64,000 nt of DNA from Watersipora subatra (lineage: Eukaryota > Bryozoa > Gymnolaemata > Cheilostomatida > Watersiporidae): NCBI RefSeq assembly GCF_963576615.1, contig NC_088708.1, positions 31,193,191 to 31,257,190 on the forward strand, given 5' to 3'. Of the stretch, positions 1 to 13,234 are shown in pieces. The notes beneath the pieces were generated by a model. It had not been told where the DNA came from. It worked only from the letters and a program-made list of their open reading frames with translations, and searched no databases. Both the position numbers and the translations under genes were made by a program. The stretch's first letter is position 1, and each line of letters starts with the position of its first letter.

Positions 1-249
1 TGCTGGGATGTAAGAACAACTGTAATCCCAGTAGTCATTGGGGCACTGGGCGCAATAACACCGGCGCATAAAATGTGGCTTGCCCAAATACCAACAGCAA
101 TCAACTCAAGTGAGTTGCAAAAAAGGGCGCTATTGGGAACAGCTAAGATCTTGAGGCGAGTGCTCGAACTCCCAGGTCTCTGGTAGGAGACCCGAGTTAG
201 AGCAGAATTTACCACCCATACGGGGTATCCGGGGTGAGGAAACAATTTT
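1..249 (+). mobile_element. 3' end of a non-LTR retrotransposon (RLE-type LINE), cut by the window edge
   Basis: Frame 1 is open from the first base to a TAG at 184-186, giving 61 residues ([12 protein letters not shown]..., [18 protein letters not shown] at the end). The same C-terminal tail ends the LINE copy at 20410-21280 and, frameshifted, the one at 31975-32515. After the stop comes a short 3' UTR ending near GGAAACAATTT and then a TA microsatellite, as in the other copies. The reverse transcriptase would lie left of the window. The family carries a CCHC knuckle and a PD-type endonuclease after the RT, known from R2/R4/Dong/NeSL-like LINEs; the exact clade is not determined. Confidence 0.75.
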
Positions 250-2728
<2,479 letters not shown>

Positions 2729-2932
2729 ATCTAATAGCCCAAGATCACTAACAATGTATCTGATAGCCCAAGATCACTAACAATGTATCTAATAGCCCAA
2801 GATCACTAACAATGTATCTAATAGCCTAAGATCACTAACAATGTATCTAATAGCCTAAGATCACTAACAATGTATCTAATAGCCCAAGATCACTAACAAT
2901 GTATCTAATAGCCTAAGATCACTAGCAGTGTA
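2729..2932. repeat. 29-bp tandem repeat, 7 copies
   Basis: Units begin ATCTAATAGCCCAAGATCAC and continue TAACAATGT. Starts fall at 2729, 2758, 2787, 2816, 2845, 2874 and 2903. Copies differ only at a few sites (CCC/CCT, one TGATAG), and the last one decays. Confidence 0.95.
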
Positions 2933-3072
2933 TTTTGATCTAAAAACTAATTGAACCAACAACAATGTTTTAAGGCTAATACCAAGAAATCACAAAATCT
3001 CAAGATGCTTTATAATAAGAAAGTAAATTGACATTCAGAAACAAAGGGTCATGAACTTTGCTCGCAACTTAC

Positions 3073-3291
3073 TCAGGCTTCAGAGATGTGGGCAAGGTCT
3101 CTAGAGACCGGCGTTTCCTGTATGTTCAGAGTACTGATCTTTCTTCTCATTGCTAGGGCTTTGTTAGAGTCATAAATAATATGCTCCTCTGATTTCCGAA
3201 AATCTTCAATCAATCTTGATGAATTTCCGGAGTAGAGATCCTTTTCTAGTGGTATTTGCAGAACATTAGAGCAACTGATATTGTTCACCAA
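3073..3291 (-). CDS. Possible coding exon, unknown protein
   Basis: A 72-residue open frame (starts MVNNISCSNVL, ends DLAHISEA) of more coding-like composition than its AT-rich surroundings, with charged segments such as RKSEEHIIYDS and ALAMRRK. A potential splice acceptor (CAATATCAG) lies 15 bases inside the ATG, so it could be an internal or last exon. The in-frame TGA is followed at once by GTAAGT, a strong donor; if that donor is used, this frame ends exactly at the exon border, which argues against the frame or makes the site a decoy. No homology recognised; a chance ORF is quite possible. Confidence 0.22.
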   Translation of the reverse strand: MVNNISCSNVLQIPLEKDLYSGNSSRLIEDFRKSEEHIIYDSNKALAMRRKISTLNIQETPVSRDLAHISEA

Positions 3292-5403
3292 ACTGGCACA
3301 AGATTTGACATTATACTACAAACTCAGCCAACACTTTGCTAAGATATTTTACTTCCTAGAAGTATACAAGCTATTTGAAAGAGCGCTATTATTAAAATAG
3401 ATAAAAAAGACTAAACCTTTGCAGTTGCTTATGATTTTGCGATTGACAGGAAGTTGGCTCTCTTGTGTCAGCAGTTCTGAAAAACCTTTGTGTGATCGTC
3501 ATGCATCTTTTTATATTATATGGGTTGCTAGCTTAGCTAGATAAACTATTAGGAAGTACAGTCCGACCTCTGTTTTTGGTCACAATCTGTTTCAGAAGGC
3601 TGTTTAACAAACGAATTGTTCTACTTCTACAACAAGGTTTTCCATTACAAATACTTTTAACCACTTAAGCTCGTTTCAATATCACAAGACAATTCTTTGG
3701 AGCGTGTTTACACTGTCTAAACCATAAACTGTACTGTATAAGTGAAACAGGTAATGTATAAAGTACACTGCATTATTTATATTAATAGCAGGTTGTATCC
3801 CTACCTCGTTTCTTTGAGTTTTTGTGTAAAATAAAAAAGTGGAAAAATACATGTAGCTTGCTGTATTTTATTCCAATAAAAGATAAAAATAATACTTTGT
3901 ACTTTTGGTAAGTCTTTCGTAAAAGCAGTAAGCCTTTTGTAAACCATAGCAAACACGTTTGCTATACTAAGAACGGTTTCAGTAAGCAGCAGAGCCATGT
4001 CATCAGGTTTCTTTGTCTTATCTAAAAAAAGGTGTTCAAATTAAAAATTGTTGTGCGGCAAAAATGTGTGTACAAAAATGTATCAAATTTTTTGTTCAAA
4101 CTATTATTGTTTCAAGACCTGCAATGGTCAACAACCAAAGCTAGACTGTAAACAGAAAATGTTCTCCTAGTCAATTAAAAACTTGAATTAAACGTTTGCT
4201 GAAAAATCAATTTTAACAACTGTTCTTTCCAGTTTAAAGAGATCCTGCTAGCAGGAAATTGAGAATTATCTTCTTTTATATTTAAGCAAAAATTGAAAAT
4301 AAAGCAGACAACTCGTTACATACCATATTTACTGTTGCTCCCAACCTACCTAAAACTTTCTTATTTCCTTATTAGAGCATAATTTTGAACAGCCTCACAT
4401 AGATTTAAGGATGGCAGCTAACTACAACATGAGTTGCTGATGAGTTGTCCCTCATTTTCTGGATAGTTGAAATGCACGATAAGACAACTTTTAATTCTGT
4501 AATTTGTAACTAGTCGTGAACAGTTCTTCATGATATACATGTTTGTGATTTGCTCACTGAGCTTCGATTTAAAGGCATTCAATAAACAGGTCTTTACAAC
4601 AAATTGCAGCATTGGTAGAACGGTCTCTATGACAATGCCATGCAGCACATTTAGTAGACACTCTGGTTAGTTGCTGGAGTAGCTTATGATGTTCTACGGC
4701 AACTCAATTATCATGAGCAAAGGCTGCAAATTTAACCCAGCTTCCAAAACCTCGCTAAATTCCATTTAGAATTGTATAGGCTATGCCATAGGTGCATTGA
4801 CATTCTCATCGTACCTCCCAACCAGAATTGCTACTACATGAATGCCACAATAAGCATGCAGCACCTAAGAAAAAAGGGATACTTTCAGCGGTTTACTGCT
4901 GTCACATGAGTATATACCAGCCTTCCCATGTGGACTGCGTAGGTTCAAGCATTGGATGAAAACTAGAGAATATGGATCCTCGGCTTATTAGAGCAGTTAA
5001 CAATCTGACACAAGTCTAACTCCTTGCGTGTAGTGATTGTTTACTGACAGTGACAGAGCAAGAGATAACTGAAGACATTCGCTCTTTGATAGTTGTTTGT
5101 TGATGGTACTTGAGAGCTGATATGCGAGGTTGTAAGCTTTACAGTTCGCTCCTAGACAAATTCACCTTCAGCCATTGTAGGAAACAACAATATTCTAAAT
5201 AGAGAAGCTTCTAGGTAGATTTCACTTGCTCTTTAAGTAATTGAGTCAACCCAGCGAGGATATATGTTGCCGAGAAGGCAACAACTCATTCTAATTCATG
5301 TCCAACGCTGAGAATACGGAAGTTATAATCTTTGCCAGCGCAAAATAAAAAACTAATTTTATGATGATCCTTAGCCTTGGATGTCGAGAGTTGGGCCAAC
5401 AAA
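3292..5403. other. Non-coding stretch, nothing recognised
   Basis: AT-rich with short chance ORFs only (3801-3998 and 4418-4648, both minus). No tandem array seen. Confidence 0.55.
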
Positions 5404-5707
5404 AACACAAGACGTCTGACTCACCTACAGCCTATGATGTAAACACAAGACGTCTGACTCACCTACAGCCTATGATGTAAACACAAGACGTCTGACTCAC
5501 CTACAGCCTATGATGTAAACACAAGACGTCTGACTCACCTACAGCCTATGATGTAAACACAAGACGTCTGACTCACCTACAGCCTATGATGTAAACACAA
5601 GACGTCTGACTCACCTACAGCCTATGATGTAAACACAAGACGTCTGACTCACCTACAGCCTATGATGTAAACACAAGACGTCTGGCTCACCTACAGCCTA
5701 TGATGTA
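5404..5707. repeat. 38-bp tandem repeat, 8 copies
   Basis: Unit begins AACACAAGACGTCTGACTCA and continues CCTACAGCCTATGATGTA. Eight head-to-tail copies, identical except one GACT to GGCT change in the last. Each carries the 8-bp palindrome AGACGTCT. Near identity implies recent expansion or homogenisation. Confidence 0.97.
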
Positions 5708-6439
5708 AAGTAGTTTTCTGTTTTGTCATCAGTTCTGCTAGAATCCCTTGTAACTTACATTAGCTACCGAATGGACAAATGGAAAATCTGAATCCATTAC
5801 CTACATGGGTTTGGCTCATTTTACCCAATTCTGTCTGTCGATTTTTGTGAAGTTTTGACTTCCAACAAGTCATAGGAAATGCTATTTCTATGTTTCTATG
5901 AAGAAACCAGAGTGAAAATTGAGTTTTCTCCACTTGAACACGAAGATCGTTATTGTCATTATGGGTTTTAATTCTCTTGGCACGAGATGGCAAGTAATCG
6001 ATGCTGTTATCAGATTAGCGTGCCTTTATGGCCTAATCACTTGCGACTCTCGGTTCGGCAAACGGATGTTGTTGCTTAGATTCTCTCTTTTCTATTAAAC
6101 TAGACATAAAATCTTAGCCAAGCTAACTAATTTGGTGCTAGCGTAGCGCCAACATCGACCAAACAGAGTAAAATGGAGTGCGACATTGTAATTATTATTG
6201 ATATTCAATATAGTGATGTATTTGGTTTCTGTAATTCTCTCAACAAACAGAAAAAGGAGAATTCCTACTGAAACTGGAATCTCTACTGAAATATACCTAC
6301 GAAAATCTGTACAAGTTATTATATAGATAATATCCAGGAGTTCTTTTTACAGACTTGAAATAATGCAACTAAATTATAACAAGACTGTATAGGCCTATAC
6401 TGGATTATACCAGACAAAGTTTTTACTCCTGTACAGAGT
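5708..6439. other. Non-coding stretch, nothing recognised
   Basis: No convincing ORF; the 77-codon minus ORF at 5760-5993 has no recognisable similarity or splice context. Confidence 0.5.
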
Positions 6440-7015
6440 ATTAGGTGTATAAACAATCTAGCATGTGCAAGATATGTTGTTTACTGTGTGCGGGCTACAC
6501 AGTGTATTTGACTATAGAAAGTCTATTGTATACTCCTGTACTTCATGCTAAAAATAATACAATATGTAAAAATACACACTATATTCATATATGGTGTACT
6601 CTTTTACATTGTGTTCAGGAATACACAGTATACAGATGTATGTAATACACATTGTATAATCTGGTACACCATGCCTAGCAGCACACAATGTAGCTGCATT
6701 ACATACATTGTTTATGTGTTGTATTGTATATGTGTTATATTGTATGTGTGTTATATTGTATGTGATATATTGTATGTGTGTTATATTGTATATGTATTAT
6801 ATTGTATGTGTGTTATTTTGTATATGTGTTATATTGTATATGTGTTATATTGTATGTTTTATATTGTATATGTTTTATATTGTATATGTTTTATATTGTA
6901 TATGTGTTATATTGTACATGTGTTATATTGTACATGTGTTATATTGTATGTGTGTTATATTGTATGTGTGTTATATTTCATGTGTGTTATATTGTATGTG
7001 TGTTATTTGTATGTG
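6440..7015. repeat. Degenerate TACAC repeats grading into a 16-bp GTGTTATATTGTATAT array
   Basis: From about 6715 to 7015 a roughly 16-bp unit (GTGTTATATTGTATAT, some 12-bp variants) repeats about 19 times. At 6440-6710 looser repeats with TACAC..GTGTA pairs precede it. Open frames of 66-165 codons across it are low-complexity Tyr/Cys/Val/Ile translations of the repeat, not genes. Confidence 0.9.
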
Positions 7016-7390
7016 TTTGTTGCAATTCAATATCTATTATGAAATTGGTGTTAAAATAAACACAATAAACAAATATCTAAGTTAGCGAATATCTTAGCTA
7101 ATTGAATATCTCCGTTCTTCCAGTCATCGGGCGAGACTAGCGTCCCCTTCCACTCTCTATAATTTACTTGAAAAGTAAAGCCATATAAATCATTAACAAA
7201 TTTTATGATTTTGAAAATATGAGCAAAATCTCTAAGACTGAGATAGCAAATTTGTCTGCTGACAAAGCGGAAATTTTGAAGTTGTCTTTAAAGTTATCAA
7301 ATAGAATAAAAATCTCAGATTATACCAATTAAACTACTAAGATATGACTTTTTGTTGTGGAATAATAATAATAATAATAATTGTCTAAAA

Positions 7391-7862
7391 ATGTTTTTAC
7401 CTCTTAAAGATGAACTCACACAAAACTTTAGTAGACTTTATTAAAAAGTATTATAATTTTCTTATCATTTGAGATTGTTTTTGTTGTTTGAGATGATCTG
7501 ACTGCCAGGATGTTTCAAGATTAAAATTGACAAAACCTGACCGTGGTTTAAACAGAGTGAGACAAAAAAAAGTGCAATTACGATGTCTATAGTTTAAAAG
7601 AGATCGACAGAATAAAAACGCGTAACACTGTAACTTGAACGCAGTAGCCGATGTCAACTATAGCAATGATAGCAACTAGTAATGACATTTTGCACTTATT
7701 TTTCTTCTAAATGTTCGATTGAGTTTTGGTCAATTTAAATCTTGAAACATCCTGGCAGTCAGACCAACTCAAATATCAAAAACAGTCGCAAATGATAGAG
7801 CAATACCGATACGTTCTGATTAAATCTGCTACAACTTTGTGTAAGTTCGTATTTAAATGACT
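7391..7862. mobile_element. Foldback/MITE-like element with long terminal inverted repeats
   Basis: The left arm (about 7391-7536) and the reverse complement of the right arm (about 7717-7862) align over most of their length. Both hold CTGACTGCCAGGATGTTTCA followed by AGATT(A/T)AAATTGAC, and both have a CA(C/A)ACAAA..TTTAGTAGA-like block further out. The 180-bp middle has no gene; the 68-codon minus ORF at 7451-7657 is a translation of one arm. Target duplications are not clear. Confidence 0.75.
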
Positions 7863-7965
7863 CAATCATATATGGAATTACCACAAGAGCTAAAAACAGC
7901 AAATACGTATATATTGCTTGTACACAACAAAAACTTTCTGGTATATGTACCCTGTGTATCTCACA
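7846..7965. repeat. Diverged direct copy of the GPCR 3' flank (8503-8607)
   Basis: ACTCAATCATATATG, GCAAATA and ATATATTGCTTGTACA occur in the same order at 7852-7925 and 8510-8572, with TGTGTAT further on. The second copy runs up to the GPCR stop codon. Either both belong to one dispersed element or the flank was locally duplicated; similarity stops near the receptor's last codons. Confidence 0.55.
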
Positions 7966-8502
7966 CCTTTAATCTATACCGGTGAAACAAAGTCAAGTCA
8001 TCAGCGTAAACGATGAGCAGATATTTAGAGGTGATTTGGATCAAGCCCTGGTACATGGGCTGCAGACAAGGAATAGCTATGAACCCAAATGAGAGATATA
8101 TATGTAGAAGCGGCGTAATATCAACTTATTAAGGAACTAATAATTTACACGCTGCCATGCGCTGTTTCTAGCCACTTCAGAAAATTGATTTACTCTCACA
8201 TTTTAATCAAAACTGTCTTTTTCAATAGAAATTTGAATTAACTATGGATACATAGAGTTCAATGGTCTTTACTATGCTATATGGATAGACACTAAAGAAT
8301 CCACCTGCGTACTAGTAATTATACATGTATGTGGATACCTACGGATGCCGGCAAACTTACAGCATCAGATAGTATATTTGTTTAATACATTAACTGACAA
8401 CAAAAGTTTTCATATCTCGTAAACAAAAATAAAGTTAAGAGTGCTTGTATAACTCTATGAATTTTTTGTAGCGAAATACTTTTCTATAAGTGTTTTTACC
8501 TT
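7966..8502. other. Non-coding stretch between the two copies of the flank repeat
   Basis: AT-rich, no ORF of note, no repeat recognised. Confidence 0.5.
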
Positions 8503-8606
8503 TTAAATAACTCAATCATATATGAAATCGTCACAGTAACTGAAAATAGCAAATATATATTGCTTGTACATAACATATGTATCTTGTGTATAAATTTCTA
8601 GTGCAG

Positions 8607-8612
8607 TTTATT
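8607..8612 (-). promoter_or_regulatory. AATAAA hexamer overlapping the GPCR stop codon
   Basis: On the minus strand the end reads GAA TAA AC, so the TAA stop is part of an AATAAA motif. If used for polyadenylation the 3' UTR would be only about 10-30 nt; a downstream signal may be used instead. Confidence 0.3.
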
Positions 8613-9873
8613 CTGGTGAACTTTCCATTTCTGCTTGATAAGATGGCATAAGTTCCGCACATTCATCTGAGCCGTCAGTAGCATGCCCCTTATGTTTTAA
8701 GCCAGTCGTTAAAAAGCTTGAGCTTTCTTGGCTGTTTTTATTGTCCGTCTCAGAAGTTTTTTCTGCAGTTTCGAGATTTGTCAATTGCGTGTTATCATGA
8801 GTTTCTTTTTTTAAACAATGCAATGTTTGTAAAAAGTGTTTTTTAAAGTTTTCATTCATCCAGCCGTAAAGGAATGGGTTGTAGATAACCGAGCTCATCG
8901 CAAAGATGTGAAATAGTAGGAAATAGTAAATAAGGTTAATATCACTGTCGTCAAAGTCTGAAAAGATGAAAACAAAGAGCTGGAGAGGCAGCCAGCAGAC
9001 GATAAATATGACAACCATTGCGATAAGCATCCGATTGATCTTCCGATTTCTCTTGGCTTCGGCTTTAATTTTGGTGATGTTTTTACTTAGCAGGCCTTTT
9101 GCGATTCTCTGGTGGAGCCTGACGTAAATAGCCGTGTAGCAGATTGTTATGATAATTCCAGGTATAATCAGCTGTAAGGAAATTTGTAGCCAGTAATAGG
9201 TGACCTCCCACGTTGCACTTGGCAGGAAGTCAGCGCAGTTCTCATCCAACACTCGGCCATATATCGCTGTGGGAAGAGCGAATATGGCGGCCAATCCCGT
9301 TATGACTATTATTACAATCGTTTGAATGGTCGTTCCCATCTTTGGCGTGTGGGGGTAGACGATGATAACAAATCGATCTACTGCAATGGCGACCGAGATG
9401 AATGATGATGTCATAACGGAAGCGTTAACAATGAACGGGATAATTTTGCACAGAGCTTCTCCAAAAGACCATTTGTTGACTAAGGCACTCATAGGAGTAA
9501 AAGGGATGCCAGAGAAGCATATCATCAAGTCGCTGACGCTAAGACAACCAATGAAAATGTTCGTGTTTGTACGCATGCTCTTATATCTAGCTACTGTGTA
9601 GAGCACCATAGTGTTGCCAGCAACACCGACCACCCAGATGATGATGTAGAAGAAGATTACAGGTATGGCGATAGGCAGCTTCTTGAGTAGAATATCTGCT
9701 GAGGTCGTAGAGTTGTCTACAGCTGGCTCTAAAAAGGTGCTGCCATTGGAAAGAGTTGAAATAGTTGAGTTACCTTCTGCATACTCCATTTTGAGATGTT
9801 CTAAAATTATTTCAAAACATTTACAAACTTTTAGGATAAAAAGGATGTAGACAATCAGGTGATCATTGTTCAT
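8608..9873 (-). CDS. Class A (rhodopsin-like) neuropeptide GPCR
   Basis: A complete 421-codon single-exon frame encoding a plasma-membrane peptide receptor. The N-terminal tail has sequons at N35, N43 and N54. TM1 (about 68-93) has GN87; TM2 has LSVSDL (D115). C142 before TM3 and C213 in loop 2 can form the usual disulfide. TM3 ends DRF(166-168) with VYPHTPKM after it. TM4 (about 183-203) lacks the near-universal Trp. TM5 lies around VTYYWLQISLQLIIPG, TM6 has CWLPLQLF, TM7 has NPFLY, then helix 8 (MNENFKKHF) and a Ser/Thr-rich tail with possible palmitoyl Cys in LHCLKKE. LCKIIPF, DRF..I.YP and CWLPL.LF are typical of NPY/NPF, RYamide and PrRP-like receptors; the ligand cannot be assigned. The first ATG gives a hydrophobic lead (IVYILFILKV); M29 (codon at 9787-9789) is an alternative start giving a conventional N-terminus. 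Non-coding 5' exons cannot be excluded. Confidence 0.95.
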   Translation of the reverse strand: MNNDHLIVYILFILKVCKCFEIILEHLKMEYAEGNSTISTLSNGSTFLEPAVDNSTTSADILLKKLPIAIPVIFFYIIIWVVGVAGNTMVLYTVARYKSMRTNTNIFIGCLSVSDLMICFSGIPFTPMSALVNKWSFGEALCKIIPFIVNASVMTSSFISVAIAVDRFVIIVYPHTPKMGTTIQTIVIIVITGLAAIFALPTAIYGRVLDENCADFLPSATWEVTYYWLQISLQLIIPGIIITICYTAIYVRLHQRIAKGLLSKNITKIKAEAKRNRKINRMLIAMVVIFIVCWLPLQLFVFIFSDFDDSDINLIYYFLLFHIFAMSSVIYNPFLYGWMNENFKKHFLQTLHCLKKETHDNTQLTNLETAEKTSETDNKNSQESSSFLTTGLKHKGHATDGSDECAELMPSYQAEMESSPE

Positions 9874-10618
9874 CTGGTTCTCTTTCTAGTACTTTCAAGT
9901 ACATGTAGCTCTCTACTAGTACTTTTATGTGAATACAATAGTCCGTAATACTTATGATACAAACAGTTTATATATGTACACTTGGTTTATCGTAAGCTCT
10001 ATTTAATGTGAGAGAAATAAACTGATACGCTTGTAAATACCAGATCCTCTACAGCCAGAAGCCTCTAATGGCCTACAGCGCATCATTACTTGCACCTGGG
10101 TTTTCGTAACAGCGAATTAAATTCAACTAAATTGACGATAAAGCTGTCTTTGCCAATTTGTGAACCACAGATCCAATTATATCTTTTGATTGCTTCTAAA
10201 TTTTTGGCTCAGATTTTAAATGCCATAAATGTTTAAACATATGAATAAATGTAAAACAAAATATAATAATTTTACATAAGTAATATAATAAGGTGACGAG
10301 TTATATAAAAGTATAATACACCTAATAGATTATTGGAATACAAATAATTTGGTAGCGCATGCAAGCAAAATAATAAAAGTATTCAAATAATAATAGAATA
10401 TTAGTATGCGAGTAATATAATAATAACATAACAATTAGAAAGTGGTCTAGCACATTTCTCTCTATTCGCGGTTTTGAATACACTCCTTGACTCATCGCAG
10501 TATTGGTACATTGAAGAAAATGAAAAAAATTCAGCATTTGAAACTGCCGAGTCATACTAGAGATCACTGATTGCGCTCGAGGAGCAAAGAGTCAGTAAAA
10601 CCGAGCCACTCTTACAAC
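9874..10618. other. Upstream flank of the GPCR, nothing recognised
   Basis: AT-rich; should contain promoter or 5' UTR for the receptor, but I see no TATA box or initiator I can defend. The short minus ORF at 10322-10567 looks like chance. Confidence 0.5.
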
Positions 10619-11107
10619 CATAGACCTATTAACTATACTATACTATTCTATACTATACTACACTATACTAACTATACTATTCTATACTATACTACACTAT
10701 ACTATACTATTCTACACTATTCTATACTATTCTATACTATACTATTCTACACTATTCTATACTATTCTATACTATACTATACTATTCTATACTATACTAC
10801 ACTATACTAACTATACTATTCTATACTATACTACACTATACTATACTATTCTACACTATTCTATACTATTCTATACTATACTATTCTACACTATTCTATA
10901 CTATTCTATACTATACTATTCTATACTATACTATTCTATACTATACTACACTATACTATTCTACACTATACTATACTATTCTACACTATACTATACTATT
11001 CTATACTATACTACACTATACTACACTATTCTACACTATACTATACTATTCTATACTATACTACACTATACTATTCTATACTATTAAGTATAGTTAATAG
11101 GTCTATG
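10619..11107. repeat. CTATA/CTATT/CTACA satellite bounded by a 21-bp inverted repeat
   Basis: About 450 bp built of pentamer-like words (CTATA, CTATT, CTACA) in longer blocks that recur, e.g. ACTATACTAACTATACTATT near 10660 and 10800. Both edges carry the same 21 bases in opposite orientation: CATAGACCTATTAACTATACT at 10619-10639, reverse-complemented at 11087-11107. The whole reads like an expanded foldback element. The plus ORF over it is low complexity. Confidence 0.93.
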
Positions 11108-12705
11108 CTTACAACTGAAAAGTTTATTTATTTTAAGTATTTAAGATTTTATAGAATACTTGACAAAGAGAGAAACTTCTTAATATGTAAATATTAGATT
11201 AGTGGTTCCAAGTTGGTGGGGAGAAAGAAACCATTCTAGTCACACTTCTCAAGCAAATCTTAGCTGTTGACAGCTTCATAATAGCAGTATATATAGTATA
11301 TTCTAGATATTTTCACTAAATTTCAATAGCAAATGTTTTGAATTTGACAACTTTAAAATATGGTAGTAAAATGCTAGGAAACGAGATGTGTGAACTAGAT
11401 GATGTTTACTAAAGAATGTTCAGATAAGGTAGTTCTCTGCTAGAACCAGTTTATCCTAGCAGAGAACTAGAGTCTATGGTTTAGACGTGAATACCTGAGT
11501 TCCATTACTTGTTATGAGGTACCGGTTAGGTTAAGAGGTGTTAGGAGGTTAGTGAATTTTATCATAAAGTAAGACACCAGACAGGTAGACAACTGATCTC
11601 ACCGCTTTATTGTTGTTGTTCTTGCTAGGCGATTATTGTTGTTGTTCTTGCTAGGCAATTATTGTTGTTTTATCATACAAGCGAGTAAATAAAATGGAAA
11701 AATAGAACAAAGTTAAAAATACTGATTTTTGAGAGTTTATACCAAGTTTTTTTGCGCGTTTTACTAACATGTATAACCTGTTCAAATTTTTCTAGATTAA
11801 ATATAGTATTTTTGTTTATTTATTTAAAAGTTTGGTGAAGACTATTCATGGAAAGGGTATTTCTACAGTTCTGAACAGGAAGCTCTTTTTGACGTAATTT
11901 AGTTTTAGAGTCAGTCACGCGGTCCATAATATGGTGACTTCGCCTAAAACATTTCTAATGTCTACTATCATCTCTTTTATCAGTTACTGTAAATAAAAAA
12001 CAAGGTCTGCAAGAATCATCAATTTCATACAAAAGCCCTAAACTGGTGAACAACACTAAAATATCATAAAATTATTAGACTTAGTTATTATGTTGAAAAA
12101 ATGTTTATTTACACTACACAACAGTGTTAACTCTCTGATAGAACTTACAGGTATACGCTGTCAGGTCATCACATCGAACAATGACAAGTAAGTACTCTCG
12201 GCAGCAGGGGTGAGAGATTTCAGCTACTTTTCTTTGTCAGCGACTCCCACTTGATTGTTACAGTCGCATGGTGCAGATAGGAACAGCACTGCCCGCAGAG
12301 CTCGCTTCATCGCTAATGATATGCCTCGTTTGTTCCAACTGCAATTACAAGCTCCCGGGTGTATTGCCTGCATACGATATCAAAGCTTACTTCATCTATG
12401 AGCTATCGCATGACCGCAGCCTAGCTCCTTGTCCTACATTGAAATGTGTACACAGGCGCCAACAGTTGCGAAAAAAGATGTTGAGGAATGAAGTTTGCTA
12501 AAATCAATCCAGTAACAGATGTAAAACTTGATGCTTTCTTTGTAGCGCAGCAGTAGGAAGTTTCAGTAGTGGGTGAGAAGAAGATGTTATAGCAGAGTTA
12601 CAGTGGAGTCGAGGTAAGCTTCTATTAGGTACAGCCAATAAAAATAATGCGCCATATTTAGGCTGAATAAAATATTTAGAATATCAAATGCTTTTTTACA
12701 GGAGC
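11108..12705. other. Unique-looking stretch with one small duplication
   Basis: A 31-bp direct duplication (TTATTGTTGTTGTTCTTGCT, AGGC) lies at about 11608-11675. The GC-richer part at 12170-12510 holds a 77-codon plus ORF (12268-12501) without recognisable similarity or clear splice sites; not called a gene. Confidence 0.45.
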
Positions 12706-12830
12706 TTTTTAGCATTGGCAGCAAGTACTACGAAATTTACAGCATTGGCTGCGAGTGCTATAAAGTTTCTAGCATTGGCAGCGAGTATTACAAAATTCGG
12801 CAGCGAGTGTGATAAAATTTAGGTCCTCGG
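12706..12830. repeat. Degenerate ~34-bp repeat, about 4 copies
   Basis: Recurring word (AGCATTGGCAGC)GAGT followed by TA..AAA(A/T)TT(T/C) at about 12709, 12741, 12767 and 12799. Interrupted and diverged. Confidence 0.7.
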
Positions 12831-13234
12831 CAGCATATAGTAAAGCAAGCTGTGGACTGGTTAATACAAGCTCTTCTTAATACAGCTGCTATTCATCATT
12901 GAAAAGCATTATCTATAAAAACTGTAGTTTGAAAGGAAAATCAATGTATTGGGAATGTATCAATGTATTGGGAATGTATCAATGTATTGTATGTATGGAA
13001 AGTTTCTCAAGGTAACGGTATTTATCCAAGAGCTTGTACATATCCATAACAATGTGCTGAAGGCTTCACTGGATATAAAATTGCATGTATAGTAGTGTAA
13101 ATGTACACAAAAGCATTTCTGACATAATAGATTTGTATTCCTTTGACTCCGCTATATAATGCTGCAAGGTTTCATATATTACTCTAGATGCATCTTTGTA
13201 TAGAGTCTATTGCAAGACAGTGTGTCAGGTCTAT
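12831..13234. other. Non-coding, with a small 18-bp repeat
   Basis: AATGTATTGGGAATGTATC repeats between about 12943 and 12990 (2.7 copies). Nothing else recognised. Confidence 0.55.

Noticed and set aside
3560-3690. CAGTCCGACCTCTGTTTTTG as a pogo/Tigger-type transposon end
   Set aside because: Resembles such termini, but no matching inverted end or TA duplication was found nearby.
6445-7085. Several overlapping plus ORFs up to 165 codons
   Set aside because: Translations of a 16-bp TA/GT-rich tandem repeat in different frames; only Tyr, Cys, Val, Ile and Met runs.
9362-9850. Two plus ORFs (79 and 61 codons)
   Set aside because: Antisense shadows of the GPCR coding sequence.
12268-12501. 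77-codon plus ORF in a GC-richer patch
   Set aside because: Has an ATG and coding-like composition, but no recognised family and no clear splice sites; too weak to list as a gene.
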